Origin: Euglena gracilis
Lineage: Eukaryota; Euglenida; Euglenophyceae; Euglenales
Direction: 5' to 3'
DNA: 64,000 nucleotides
Assembly (NCBI GenBank): GCA_039621445.1
Contig: CP154955.1
Coordinates: forward strand, 62,810,123-62,874,122
A program made the translations under genes and the position numbers. Shown piece by piece: positions 18,401-30,700 of this stretch; the stretch's first letter is position 1, and the number at the start of each line of letters is the position of its first letter. The notes below the pieces were generated by a model, which worked only from the letters and a program-made list of their open reading frames with translations, searched no databases and had not been told where the DNA came from.

Positions 18401-21400
18401 GGAAACTCAGCAGAAACGCTGCAAGAACAGAAAGAGGTATATAAAAAATTGGTGCAAAACAATATCAAAAAGACCGTCCATTTTTCAAAAAAAACCTAAC
18501 ATGAAAATAAAACAAATAATAAAGTGATCATTCAAACCTTTTTGAGGCACATTTGGGTCAGTTTTTTGCCTTTGAAAGTTTTGCCCAGATAATGAACCCC
18601 CCCCCCCAAAACCCCCCCATGGACCCCGATTTTGATGTTATTTGGGGGTTTGGACGCTGGTTTTTGATTTGGAAACCAAACTTAAGCCACTTTGGAGAAT
18701 GCTGACAAGCGAAGCTCGAGCAAAATTTGAGGGTGACTCCCCATTCCATTGCATTATTTTGATCTGGAGTTCTGTATTATGCATTTGAAGACTGCCAACT
18801 TCAATTTGCCTCAAAGTGATGAAATTCAAAGGCAAAAGGGTGCGTGGACAATTCGGTCCTGTAAATTGAGGTTCTTCCAGATATTGCAAAATTCCCCAAT
18901 GGTTGTGACATCCCTCCCCCATATATAATTGCTGGGCAGGATTGGGAGGGGATTGGGAGGGATTGGGAATTATCATGCAAAAAAAAGGCCGTGACAGCGT
19001 TGGGGGTGCCTACAGGTTGTCCGTTGGCCAGGTTTCTGTCGGGGGGGGCATCCTCACGATTTGGGGGTGGGGGACGACGTGCTGCCACTTCATGGCAACC
19101 GGCAGCCAGAGAAAGGTGGCCCTAAACACCTGTTACTTTGGGCGCGTGTGTTAAAGCGTTGAACCTCCACCACTCGATTGGTTGCATGAAAGCGGTGGGA
19201 CTCACCCCCCGCAAATGATGCGCACAAACCAGTGCGTTGCATGTTTTCCAAGGGCGGCCACAGGCCCGGCGGCGAGCCGACGCAGTACATGCGGAAGGCG
19301 GAGGACCGGCTGAACCAGGAGCTGGCCCGGGCGCAGGCGTACCTCCACCCGTCCTCGGAGGGCAACCTCATCCGCTGCGTGGAGCGCGAGATCCTGCCCG
19401 GGCCCTGCCTCGAGCAGCATTTCCCCCGAAGCCGGTGCCTCCCTCCCATTGTTCAAGCACCAGCCTTTAGCGCTCCTGGTCCATGACCATCTTTGTCAAG
19501 GCCATCTTTCCAGAACTACTTTTCCCTGTGCATGTGCGTTGCTGTGTTCCCCGCAAAAATCATTATCACGGCATTTTCCGCAGCATGATGTCATCCCGTA
19601 TGTCAGTATGTGGATTTGTCCCTATCAGCTCTTTTAATTTCAGTGAGAATGCTCATGCCACATACATTCTTTAATTTAACGCCGTCAAATATTGACAACC
19701 ACGTTGCACCTGTCCACGTGGTCCAGGTGAAACCACTCTCGGGTCCTGCTGCAGTGCGTCACATTCATGGAAAAAGGGGGTGCTCCCCGCAAGCCAGGCC
19801 AACAACTCCCCAACATAACAGACAGCGAATACAACCGGTGCCAAGCGGGGTGGGGGAGAGGCGGCCCGCTGGCAACGGAGCACCAGAAGACGCTGATTGA
19901 GATGGAGAACTCCGGCGTGGTGGCGCTGCTGCGAGACCAGAAGCTGGAGGACCTCGCCCGCATGTACCGTTTGGGGCCGTCCGGCCCTCGGGAGGGTCTC
20001 GGGGGTTTCCTGAAGCATCCCGGGGGTGGATCCAGCCAGCCCGCCAGCATTTTTTTTCCAGCTGCTCCCAGTCAGCTGCGGACCACCCCCCCCCCCCCGG
20101 TTCAAAATTGGTCAAAAATGGCCAAAAATGGTATTGTTTTTGAGTTTTTTGGGGTGTTTCATTTCACCTCAATCATAACAGAGAATTTTGTTCATGAGGT
20201 GCAGTTGGATTTGGGGAATGCACCGAGTCCAGGTCCAGCCTGGCAGCCCCCCCCCCCCCCCCTTGGGCCCCACACTTCAGCAAGTGACAACCCGGGGCAA
20301 CAACTTCCGTGGGACAGGGCAGGTCACAATGCCAACTGCAACCGTTTTTCTTGAAGATGGGATTATGAACTCCCCTGATTCCTTGAGATCCTGGGAGCCC
20401 CAGCAGTTTTCTTAAGGAGCCTAGGCCAGCCAACTTGAAAAAAGGTGCTGGCTGGCTGGACCCCCCACCTCCGGCCAGGCACCTACGGCCAACCAGGGCC
20501 GACCAGGGCCGACCAGGGCCGACCAGGGGCGACTATGATTTTCAGGACCCCGTAGGTCGGAACCCCCGTAGGTGGGGGTTCCGACCAGGGCCGACCAGGG
20601 CCGACCAGGGCCGACCAGGGCCGACTTGCATGTGGTTGGCCGACCGAAGGGGAATGGATGAAGGAATTCGGCAGCTTTCCCTCTGGAACAAGCACCTCTG
20701 ATGATGCTGGGCGATGCTTGGCGATGCAGGGCAATGCTGGGCGATGCTGGGTGATGCTGGATTTTTGGAGACCAGAGGTGGGGTTCCAATGCTGGGCGAT
20801 GCTGGGCGATGCAGGGCGTTGCGATGCTGGGCAATGCTGGGTGATGCTGGCATTTTTTTTTGTATATTTTGAAGAACTAAACCCATTTTTGGATAATTTT
20901 CTTACAAATCTCCAGTTTTACACCCATTTTGGCCATTATGGATCAGTTTTTGCTAATTTGGGGGCTATTTATCACTGATTTGGCAAATATTGGGCTAATT
21001 TGGGTCAATATGAGCATTTTTTTGGCATTTTGGCCATTTTGTGCCCTTTTGGTAATTTTGGGTCATTTTTCACAATTTTTTTGTGGATTTTGTTGGCGTT
21101 TTTGGGTAATTTTTGGTTATTTCAAGCCATTTTAGGTCATTTTGGTTGCTTTTGGGGAGCCAATGGAAGCCTTATGGGGCACTTCCTTTTGATTTTGGCG
21201 AGACAATTCAGAAAATCATTGCATCCCTTCACACTTTTTCTGTGACGGATACCCCCACCTATGGCCGACTATTTTCCGACCAGGGCCGACCAGGGCCGAC
21301 CAGGGCCGACCAGAGCACCAAAATGGGAAGTGACCATAGGTGCCTGCCTCCGGCTAATTGTGGCTGACCCGAGAAATTCAACAACCTCCAGGGGGCGGGG

Positions 21401-21753
21401 GGGGCGGGGGGCGGGGGGGGGGGCGGGGGGCGGGGGGGTCCGACCCCCCCGTCGCCGGGGTGGTAAGCTTCGCTCTTACTCTAAAGAGATAAGACCTCAG
21501 CGACCCCTCCCCATTTATAATCCCTCGAGGTTAATAGGATCTGGTTTGGTTGGTCAGCCAAAAGGGGGACGTATAGCTGAGCTCTTTGGGAGACCACCCC
21601 GGCCCGGCCCGGGAAAAACGCTCATTTTCGGCTGAAAAACAGTTTTTCCGTTCCGGTCAGGGAGGCCAGAAAACATCGTTTTGGGGCAAAAAAAATTTTT
21701 TTTTTTTTTTTTTTTTTTTCGATATTTTGTTTTATTTTTTCTTTTTTTTTTTT

Positions 21754-21785
<32 letters not shown>

Positions 21786-24700
21786 TTTTTTCGTTTTGTT
21801 TTTTTTTTTTTTTTTTTGTTTTTTTTTTTTTTTTTTTTTTATTGTTTTTTTTTTTTGTTTTTTTTTTTTTTTTGTTTTTTTTTGTTTTTTCTTTTTTTTT
21901 TTTTTGTTTTTATTTCTTCGTTTTTTTTATTTTTTTTTTTGCTTTTTTGTTTTTTTTTTTTTTTTTTTTTCGACTTTTTTGACCGTTTTGGAATCAATGG
22001 GTTGGTGGCCCAAAACGGGGCGCTGGCGGGTCGAAAAACGCTCATTTTCGGCTCAAAACACAGGTTTTTTCCGGGAGGCCAAAAAACATCGTTTTGGGGC
22101 AAAAAAAAATTTTCGATTTTTTTCGATTTTTTTTGACCCGGTTTTGACCCAAAGTCAATGGGTTGGCGGCCCAAAACGGGGCGCCGGCGGGTCGAAAAAC
22201 GCTCATTTTTGGCTCGAAAACTTTTTTTTCGGGTCCGGGAGGTCAAAAATCATGGTTTTGGGCAAAAAAAAAATTTTTTTTTCGATTCTTTTTGACTTTT
22301 TGACCCAAAAATGGCTAAGTTCACCTCATGATGGGGATCATGGGTCATGATGGTCATAATTGGTCATGATGACCATCATGGGTCATGATGGACATCATTG
22401 GTCATGATGGCCATCATGGGTCATGATGGGCATCATTGGTCATGATGGCCATCATGTGTCATGATGGCCATCATGGGTCATGATGGGCATCATGGGTCAT
22501 GATGGGCATCATGGGTCATGATGGCCATCATGGGTCATGATGGGCATCATGGGTCATGATGGGCATCATGGGTCATGATGGGCATCATTGGTCATGATTG
22601 GCATCGTGGGTCATGATGGCCATCATGGGTCATGATGGGCATCATGGGTCATGATGGCCATCATGGGTCATGATGGCCATGATGGCCATCATGGGTCATG
22701 ATGGCCATCACGGGTCATGATGGCCATCATGGGTCATGATTGGCATCATGGGTCATGATGGGCATCATGGGTCATGATGGGCATCATGACCCATGATTGG
22801 CATCATGGGTCATGATGGCCATCATGGGTCATGATGCGCATCATGGCCATCACGGGTCATGATGGCCATGATGGTCGAAAACCGCCCATTTTCGGTTCGA
22901 AAACCCTTTTTCCGGGTCCGGGAGGCCAAGAAGCATGGTTTTGGGTAAAAAAAATTTTTTCGATATTTTTCGCCTTTTTTGGCCGAAAACGGCTAAGTCC
23001 ACCAGTGGAAAAAGTGTACAAAATGGCCAAAATCGGCTGAAAAACAGCCGTATCTCGGGCTACGCGAACAGTTGTGGGGAAATCAAAATACCGGTAGATG
23101 GAGTGTTCCAAGGGCTTCAAATTAGGTCTCCGGACATTTCCTTTGATTTTGCTTCATTTTGGAAAAATTTTGAAACTATTGATTTTTGGCCGAATTTTGG
23201 CCGAAAACGGCTAAGTCAGTGGAAAAAGTGTACAAAATGGCCCGTTGGCCGAAAACGGGCATATCTCGGGCCAGGCGGGGAGTTGCGGGGAAATCAAAAT
23301 ACCGGCAGATGGGGCGTTCCAAGGGCTTCAAATTAGGTAGCCAGACATTTCCTTTGATTTTGCTTCATTTTGGAGATATTTTGAAAATTGACATCTTTTG
23401 GCCGAAATGGCAGAGTCCAAAGGGGGGGGGCTTAAAAAGGGGGGTTGCCAATCCTACCCAGTTTGGACCCCTTCGCGCGTGAATAACTCGGGCCTGGCGG
23501 GGAGTTGGGTCAAACCCAGGTGATTCGGAAACTAGGAATCCAGTCGCTCGCGACTGAAAAAAAAATTTTCGGGAACGGGGCCGGGATCATGGTGATAATC
23601 CGCCGGTTCCGGAGGGGGCCCCAGGGGGGGGGAGGGGGGGGTCGCTGAGCTCTTATCCCTTTATGGGTAAGAGCGAAGCTTACCACCGGCGAAACCCCCC
23701 CCTCCCCCCGCCCCCCCCCCCCGGGTCGGGGCCACCTCGGGAACCGACGGATTATCACCATGATCCCGGCCCGGTTCCCGGATTTTTTTTTTCAGTCGCG
23801 AGCGACTGGATTCCTAGTTTCCGAATCACCCGGAGTTGACCCCCAACTCCCCGCCAGGCCCGAGTTATTCACGCGCGAAGGGTTCCAAACTCGGTAGGAT
23901 TTACCCGCCCCCCTGGATAAGCCCCCCCCCCCCTTTGGACTCTGCCATTTCGGCCAAAAAATGTCAATTTTCAAAATATCTCCAAAATGAAGCCAAATCA
24001 AAGGAAATGTCCGGAGACCTAATTTGAAGCCCTTGGAACGCCCCATCTACCGGTATTTTGATTTCCCCGCAACTCCCCGCCTAGCCCGAGATACGGCCGT
24101 TTTTGGCCCAGATGGCCATTTTGTACATTTTTCCCTCTGTTCGACTTAGCCGTTTTCGGGGAGTGGGGGGTCAAAAAATCGATGTTTTCAAAATTTCTCG
24201 AAAATGATGCAAAATCAAAGGAAATGTCCTAAATTGAAGCCCTTGGAAGGCTCTATCTACTGGGATTTTGGTTTCCCCGCAACTCCCCGCCCAGCCCGAG
24301 ATACGGGCGTTTTTTTGGCCAATTTGGGCCATTTTAGGCCTTTTTGTACACTTTTTCCACAGTTCGACTTAGCCGTTTTCGGCCAAAAAAGTCGAAAAAA
24401 TCGAAAAAATTTTTTGCCCAAAACGATGTTTTTGGGCCTCCCAGACCCAGAAAAATTGTTTTTGAGCCGAAAATGAGCGTTTTTCGACCCGGCGAACAAC
24501 CTCCACGCGGCTTTGTTTGCAAGGCTTCTGGTGCCTGGACCCCACCCTACCCCAGGGTGTCCAGCCAGCCAGCACCCTTTTTCCAGCCAGCAGCTACCAT
24601 CCAGGCTGCGGACCTCCCCCCCCCCCCCAGGTGGAGCAGTAGTACAGTATTCACAGGGCAGCTCCCAACCATATGGCCCCCCAGGGGGGGCCACATAGTT

Positions 24701-27700
24701 GGATCGGGGGGGGGGGGGTCGTATGGTGAGACCCGGGGCCAACCTTCTGGGAAAGTCAGGGTTATTGATTGGGATAGGGTCAGGGTTTCGACCGGCTTCC
24801 CATCGGGCTCCACTTTTTCGAAAGTCATGGAGAAATTCGGCCGCATTGTACAATTTTTGGGGGAGTTTTGGCAGGGGGGGGAAAAATTGATATCCGCAAT
24901 TTTTCCGCAATTTCCGCAATTTTCCGCAATTTCCGCAATTTTTTGCAATTTTTCGCAATATTTTTTTTCCGCAATTTCCGCAATTTTTCCGCAATTTTTC
25001 CGCAATTTTTCCACAGTTTTTCTACATTTTTTTGAAGAATTTTTTCCCCCCGTCCGAAGATGGAAGATGCAATGAGTTTAAGCGATTCTTCAAATGGATC
25101 AACAGGTGTGCTATTGTGTTTTGTTGTTTCGCCCCCCCCCCCCCAGTTTTAATTCTCACAGGTGCACCACTGGTCACAGGATTGGGTGCGTCCCACCTGT
25201 GCAAAGAACATCAAGCGTGTTGATTCGTGCTCGCCTGCATCGACGTGGGTGTTGCGGTGTTCTGAACCTCACAATTGAAAATTTTCTAAGTCCCCCCAAG
25301 CAGAAATGTGTATACCCGATATCAATTTTTCCGCAATTTTTCCGCAATTTCCGCAATTTTTCCGCAATTTTTCCGCAATTTTTCCAAAGGCCTCCGATAT
25401 CAATTTCCCCCCCCCCTGGTTTTGGTCAAATTTGGGTATTTTTGGGGCAAATTGGCGATTCAAAAATACTCCCACAACAAAACCTGACTTCTGGTCTAAC
25501 TTGGTCCCTGAAAAGGGCCAATTTTCGGCGCGACGGTTCTAACCCTAACCATTCTGAAATTAGGTGCCCACCCTCCACGAATCCTGTGCCATCCGGTGCC
25601 GGTTGTCCAGAAACCGCGCGGTTCCCCGGCGCCGCGGGACCGAAAAGTCGAAAAGTTGGACCCGGGCCCCCCTTCCTGCCCCCCCCCCCCCCGATCCAAC
25701 TATGTGCCCCCATTCGGGCTGGGGGTGAACCGAAAATTCGCCGAAAGCGTCGGAAATTTTTGGAAAGGGGGCGTCAAAAAATGGCCAAAAAGGCTTTTTT
25801 GATGGGTTTTTTTTGGCTTTTCACCTCAAATTTTGGCTGAAACCCCAGCTGGGTTTGGGCTTTTTCCCCGGTTTTCGAGTGCGAGCCAGGTCCAGCCCAG
25901 CAGCCGGTAGGACCCCCCACCCCCCCCCCCCGACAGCCAGACAGCACCTTTTTTCAGGTCCAGCCAGCCAGACTCCCCCTGGGGCAGGGGGGTCCAGCCG
26001 GGAGTCCTTGCAGAATTCCCTGCTCTCGTCTTGTCTCTTTCTCTCTCGGTGCGCAGCCTTCACGGGGCCATACCCCCCTTTGTTTTCCTGCGCCTACCGG
26101 CACAGTCCCCCGACCGCGGGCGGGCGGCCCCGGCCCCGCCTGTTCGCCCGCATCCCGCGGGGCCTGGAGCCCATTGCCGTCATCATCAAGGAGTACTCCA
26201 CCAATGAGGGGATGAAGCTCGTGAAGACCCACGCCGACCTCTCTGCCCCCCGCCCGCCCCCGGCCGTGTGCGGGTGCTGGGTGCCTTGGTGGGTGCCCCG
26301 GGGTGTGCAAGGTTTCTCTTCCAAGCGAAGTCCGGCTTTCCCGCATTGTGAAAACTTTTGGACATGGTTTTGCGTGGATTTCAAATAGTGTTTTGATTTT
26401 TAGGCAAAATGCACCGGGGTCGTGCATTCGCTACACCTCCCCGAATAGATGGCCCCGGTTTTGACAGTTGGTCCTGCAGAAGCCCCCCCCCCTTTTCACA
26501 CAGTGAAGGGGAAAAACATGCCCCAAATTGAAGTCCCCCCCAACCCCCTAACCCCCCCCCTCAAATATAAAACCAGTTTCTTATATTTGGGTGTCGGCCG
26601 ATCGGCCAAAAGTGTTTCTTATATTTGGGGGTTTCTTATATTTGGGTGTGGAAGGCAGGTCCAAGGGTTTCTTATAAATGGAACTTTTTCTTCCTTTGGT
26701 TCCTTCATGTTATTAATTATATGTGACCGCGGCGTGTAGGATTTTCTTCATGTCTGATGGCTTCTGAGGCCCTGGAGCGTGTTTATGCTGAATCGGATCA
26801 TTCCATCAGTCCAGAAGAAAGTGATAGAGTGTTATTTCTGAACCTGGGAGTGATGTCGGTGGAGGGGTTTCAAATATATGGATTAGCATCCAACAGCCTA
26901 GGGGTTTCTAATATTCGGGGGTTTCTTATAGCGAGGGGTTTCTTATATTTGGGGGGGGGGGGTTAGTTTTCGACCAACGGTCCGAATAGAAGCCCCGGGG
27001 GGCTTCTATTCCGTTTTGTTCGGGTCAAAACCACAGCATCCACACGCCGCCCCACACCACACGTTTTGTTTTTTGTTGTTTTTGTCCAGATTGCACCTGT
27101 CAGAGCAGGCATGGGGTCGTGTTCCCCCCCTTCTGGTCATTGTCGGTCAGGGTCTTATTGACCTGTGGTGGTGGTGGAGGGTGAGGCTCTCGAGCTTGAC
27201 TTTAAAAATTACGTCAATGACCTCATCACGTTGCACGACAAGTACACAATGATCCTCACGAAGGTGCTCACCTGGGGGGTGGCACGCCATGCCACTCGGT
27301 GCTCCCCCCCCCCCAAAGGCAATAATGCCTGGTTGCTGAGGCGCAACCAGTATTTGATCCTCCTGAGCGACCAAGCATGTGGCTGGTTTTGGGACACCAC
27401 AACACCCTTCGTTGCGATCAACAAAGCACCAAAATCAATCCTCTACGTAAAATCGGGTATGTTGCATGTTTGGGGGGATCTTAATTGCGGAGCAGGGCAG
27501 TCCACAAGGGACGGGAAGGTTTTTTTCCCTTAAGGACCGCCCGGCCAACGGCCGATCCGGGGATCGAATGGGGTCAAAAATCAAAAAGTCGAAAAACATA
27601 CTTTTTTTGAGTGTTGGGTGGATGGGCGATGGTCCAAGGATGCCGGAAATCACTTTCTTTCCCCCAAAGTCGACCCATTTTGCCAATTTTTTCGACCATT

Positions 27701-30700
27701 TTTCTTATCAATTTTCATTGAATGTGCTGGGACGGGATGTTTTTTTTTCCATCAAGGACCGCCCTGCTGGGGAGAGAAAGACTTTCCCTGTCCACTTGCG
27801 GCTTTGATCCGTTTGCGTTATGTGTGCTTTTTCATGACAAACTTCTGCGTTGAGCTGGGAACTGAATTAGACTCTGTGCATTTTGGACGTCAGTCATTTT
27901 GCGATAATTAAAGCGCCCAGAGAATTCACCAAAAAAAAATGGTTTGGACATTTTTTTTGCAAACGTCCCAACCTGGGCCGCCATGCCCCGGAGTGGACAA
28001 CCACTCCGTGTTCCAGAAGGCGATCAAGGACGCGTTCGAGGCGTTTATCAACCAGAACATCACCATCATCTCCCCAAAGGCCCCCACTCCGAGCAAAAAG
28101 CCGGAGGCCAGGCCCGCCCCTGTCGGGCGAAGGGGCCGGTGGGGGGGGCAGGGGACCCCGAACACACCACCCCCCCCCCCCCCCGCCGCCGGCTCAACGA
28201 CTTAGGGGGGGGGGTTCTGGCTGGTCGATCGACTACAAAATCCAAAATTCTGGGCCAAAAACAAGGCAAATCAGATTTGGGAGGGCTTAAAAGGTCGGAA
28301 ACCCCCCCCCCCCCCATTTGGTACATTAAGTGGCCAGTCGGTCGACATGTCGACCAAATAGCCAGTTCCCCCCCACCGGCCGACCAGTTTGGTGAACTAG
28401 TCGACCGATCAATTGGTTTTTAGCCCAAAAGACATTCCCATCGTCTGAGTGAACTTGGTATCTGCCATTTAATTTAATCTCCTTGATCTCCAGAATTCCG
28501 AAGTACGATATCTGTGCGGCGCAGCTGAATTCTGAGGCCATCGCTGGACGTCTAATGAAAAGAGCTTTCGATCGAGGGGCGACATCGCATTTCAGCAGCC
28601 CAAACCCCCCCTTTTTTGGGACATTAGAGTGGCTAGTCGGTCGACTAGTCAACTAACTAGTGAATTGCTCCCATAGCCAGTACCCCCCCTTGTACCAATT
28701 AGTTGGTAAACTAGTCAGTTGACTAGTTGGCAGGGCATAGGGCATGTCGATCGACTAGTTGGTGCACTGGCCAGTGCCCCCCCTTGGAAGATGCTCGGGC
28801 CCCCCACCTGTTCTGACCACGTTCTATGTCCTGCACTAAAAACTTGTCTCCCCAGAGGTTATCTGCTTTGCCAGCACTCGGCTGAGCATCTGGTTGGGGT
28901 GTGGGGGTTCTGGCGAGCCAACTGCGTGAATTGAGTCCCAAGGGGTGGCGAAGGGAGCGTGTCGTCAGGTTTTGGGATGGTGAGCTTCTCGAACGTGGCA
29001 GGGTTTCCGGGGGGCGGGCCTGACGACCACGGCCGAGAAGGCGGCGCGGAGCACGGTGCTGAGCACCGCCAACACCACTGTGTCCTCCTCTGGCCTCCCC
29101 TCTGCTGCGATATTTCGCTGTGTACAATTGCCCCCACCCCACCATTTGCAACCTCACACCGCTGCAAACCGACCAACCAACTGGTGATTGACTGCGCTCC
29201 TCTTTGATGATGGATAATGAAGGCGTGTGACATTTTTTTTGGGAAAGTCTCCTTGATATGAGTGGGGTCGTAGGGGTGCCACTTACACGGTTGATCAGGG
29301 TGAGGAAAAGACATACAAAAGTGGTGAATTCCACCGACCTATGCCATTTTTACCGGAATGGGTTTGTTTACCAAAAAGAACGCTAATCATATTCCTAATA
29401 TCTATTTCAGTTACAGTCTGGTGGTTGCATTGGCGATTCTCTCATGTTCTTTTTGTGGGGATTTCTCTTTTCTTCTGTCAGTCATGTGAACGTTTGCTGC
29501 GGCGGGGTGTCAGGGAGTTGCTGGCCAATTACTGCGATATGCTGATGAAGAACTCCTCTGACAAGATGACGGATGAGGTTCAGGGCTTGACCTGTGGTGT
29601 CAAAGCCCGTGGCATTTCCCCCAAACTTTGCCGCACCAACTTCCCCGTGCCAATTTCACCTGCCGAAATTTTTCGAATACATGACGCTCAATATCAACCT
29701 GCACAAAAAACAGGTGGACAAACACCACAAGGTGTGTCAAGTTGAAATGCAAACCCGCTGCCCCCTGAAAACTGTCAGGCCCAAGAAACTGTCAGGGTCC
29801 CGCCTGGGAAACGTCCAGGGTCCCTGGGACCAACCTTGGAAAGTTATCAGGGCTCCCAGTGCTGGCAGTTGGCCAGCCTAGGTGGCAGTTTCCGGGGGGG
29901 GGGGGGGCATTGTGGTGATTAAACGACAAAAGCATTTCTGAGGTCTTGTTCTGCCCTGCGGGGGACATGGACGACGTGCTGGAGAAGGTGGTGGCATTGT
30001 TCGGGCACATCAGCGACAAGGACCTGTTTCAGGAGTTCTACCGGAAGCAGCTGTCCCGCCGCCTCCTCATGTCCGGCCGCGCCACCGCTTTTTCCCCTTT
30101 AGCCGTGCTTGGGAACGGCCATCAGATTGGAGGCAAGACGTTTGGCCTTGCCTTTTGGCCATCTTTGGCTGTTCTTGCTGTTGGTACCCCCCCCCCTTTT
30201 CGTTGACACGGCGTGTCGTTGACACCCCCCCCGTGTCAACGACACTTTCCTGGAACATATTTTCTTCTTTTGCGTTGGCCACAGTTTCTGACAAATTTCA
30301 GCCAGGACATTTCAAAAATGTGTTGAATCTTCTTTCCAGCCATGGCTTCGAATGTCATTCCCATTCGCACCAGCCACAGTGTGGCGGACATGCATTCACG
30401 GGGTCATTCATTGTTACTGGTGCGGTCGATTTTTTTATGGTACTGTGTCGTTGACACGGTGTGTCGTTGACACCCCCCCCGTGTCAACGACACTTTCCTG
30501 GAACATTGGCGTGTCAACGACAAGGGGGGGGGGAGGTAGGGTGGCATGAAGGGCAGGGGGGGACGTTGAGACAAAAGATGGGATAGTTCCAATCTGCAAG
30601 CTGGGTCCTGTGTACAGTCTCCAAACGGCAATCTCTCGTTTGTCCCGGCTTTGAGTGGGCGTTCTAAAGGGCATGCAATGCACCTTGTTCAGTGCCATTT

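Noticed and set aside
19969-20024. Read-through of cullin exon 5 into GPREGLGGFLKH-like sequence
   Set aside because: It vaguely resembles the next cullin motif, but exon 6 encodes IPRGLEPIAVIIKEY, which fits much better and joins in phase through a well-paired nonconventional intron.
21586-22350. Poly-Phe membrane-like ORF
   Set aside because: Translation of the T-rich tract and satellite units; not a membrane protein.
22321-22865. CRISPR-like array
   Set aside because: Units are contiguous without unique spacers, and the window is eukaryotic.
28960-29100. GC-rich, exon-like island (GLTTTAEKAARSTVLS) in intron 8
   Set aside because: It has no splice edges that keep phase with exons 8 and 9, and exons 8 and 9 already join through a GT-AG intron.
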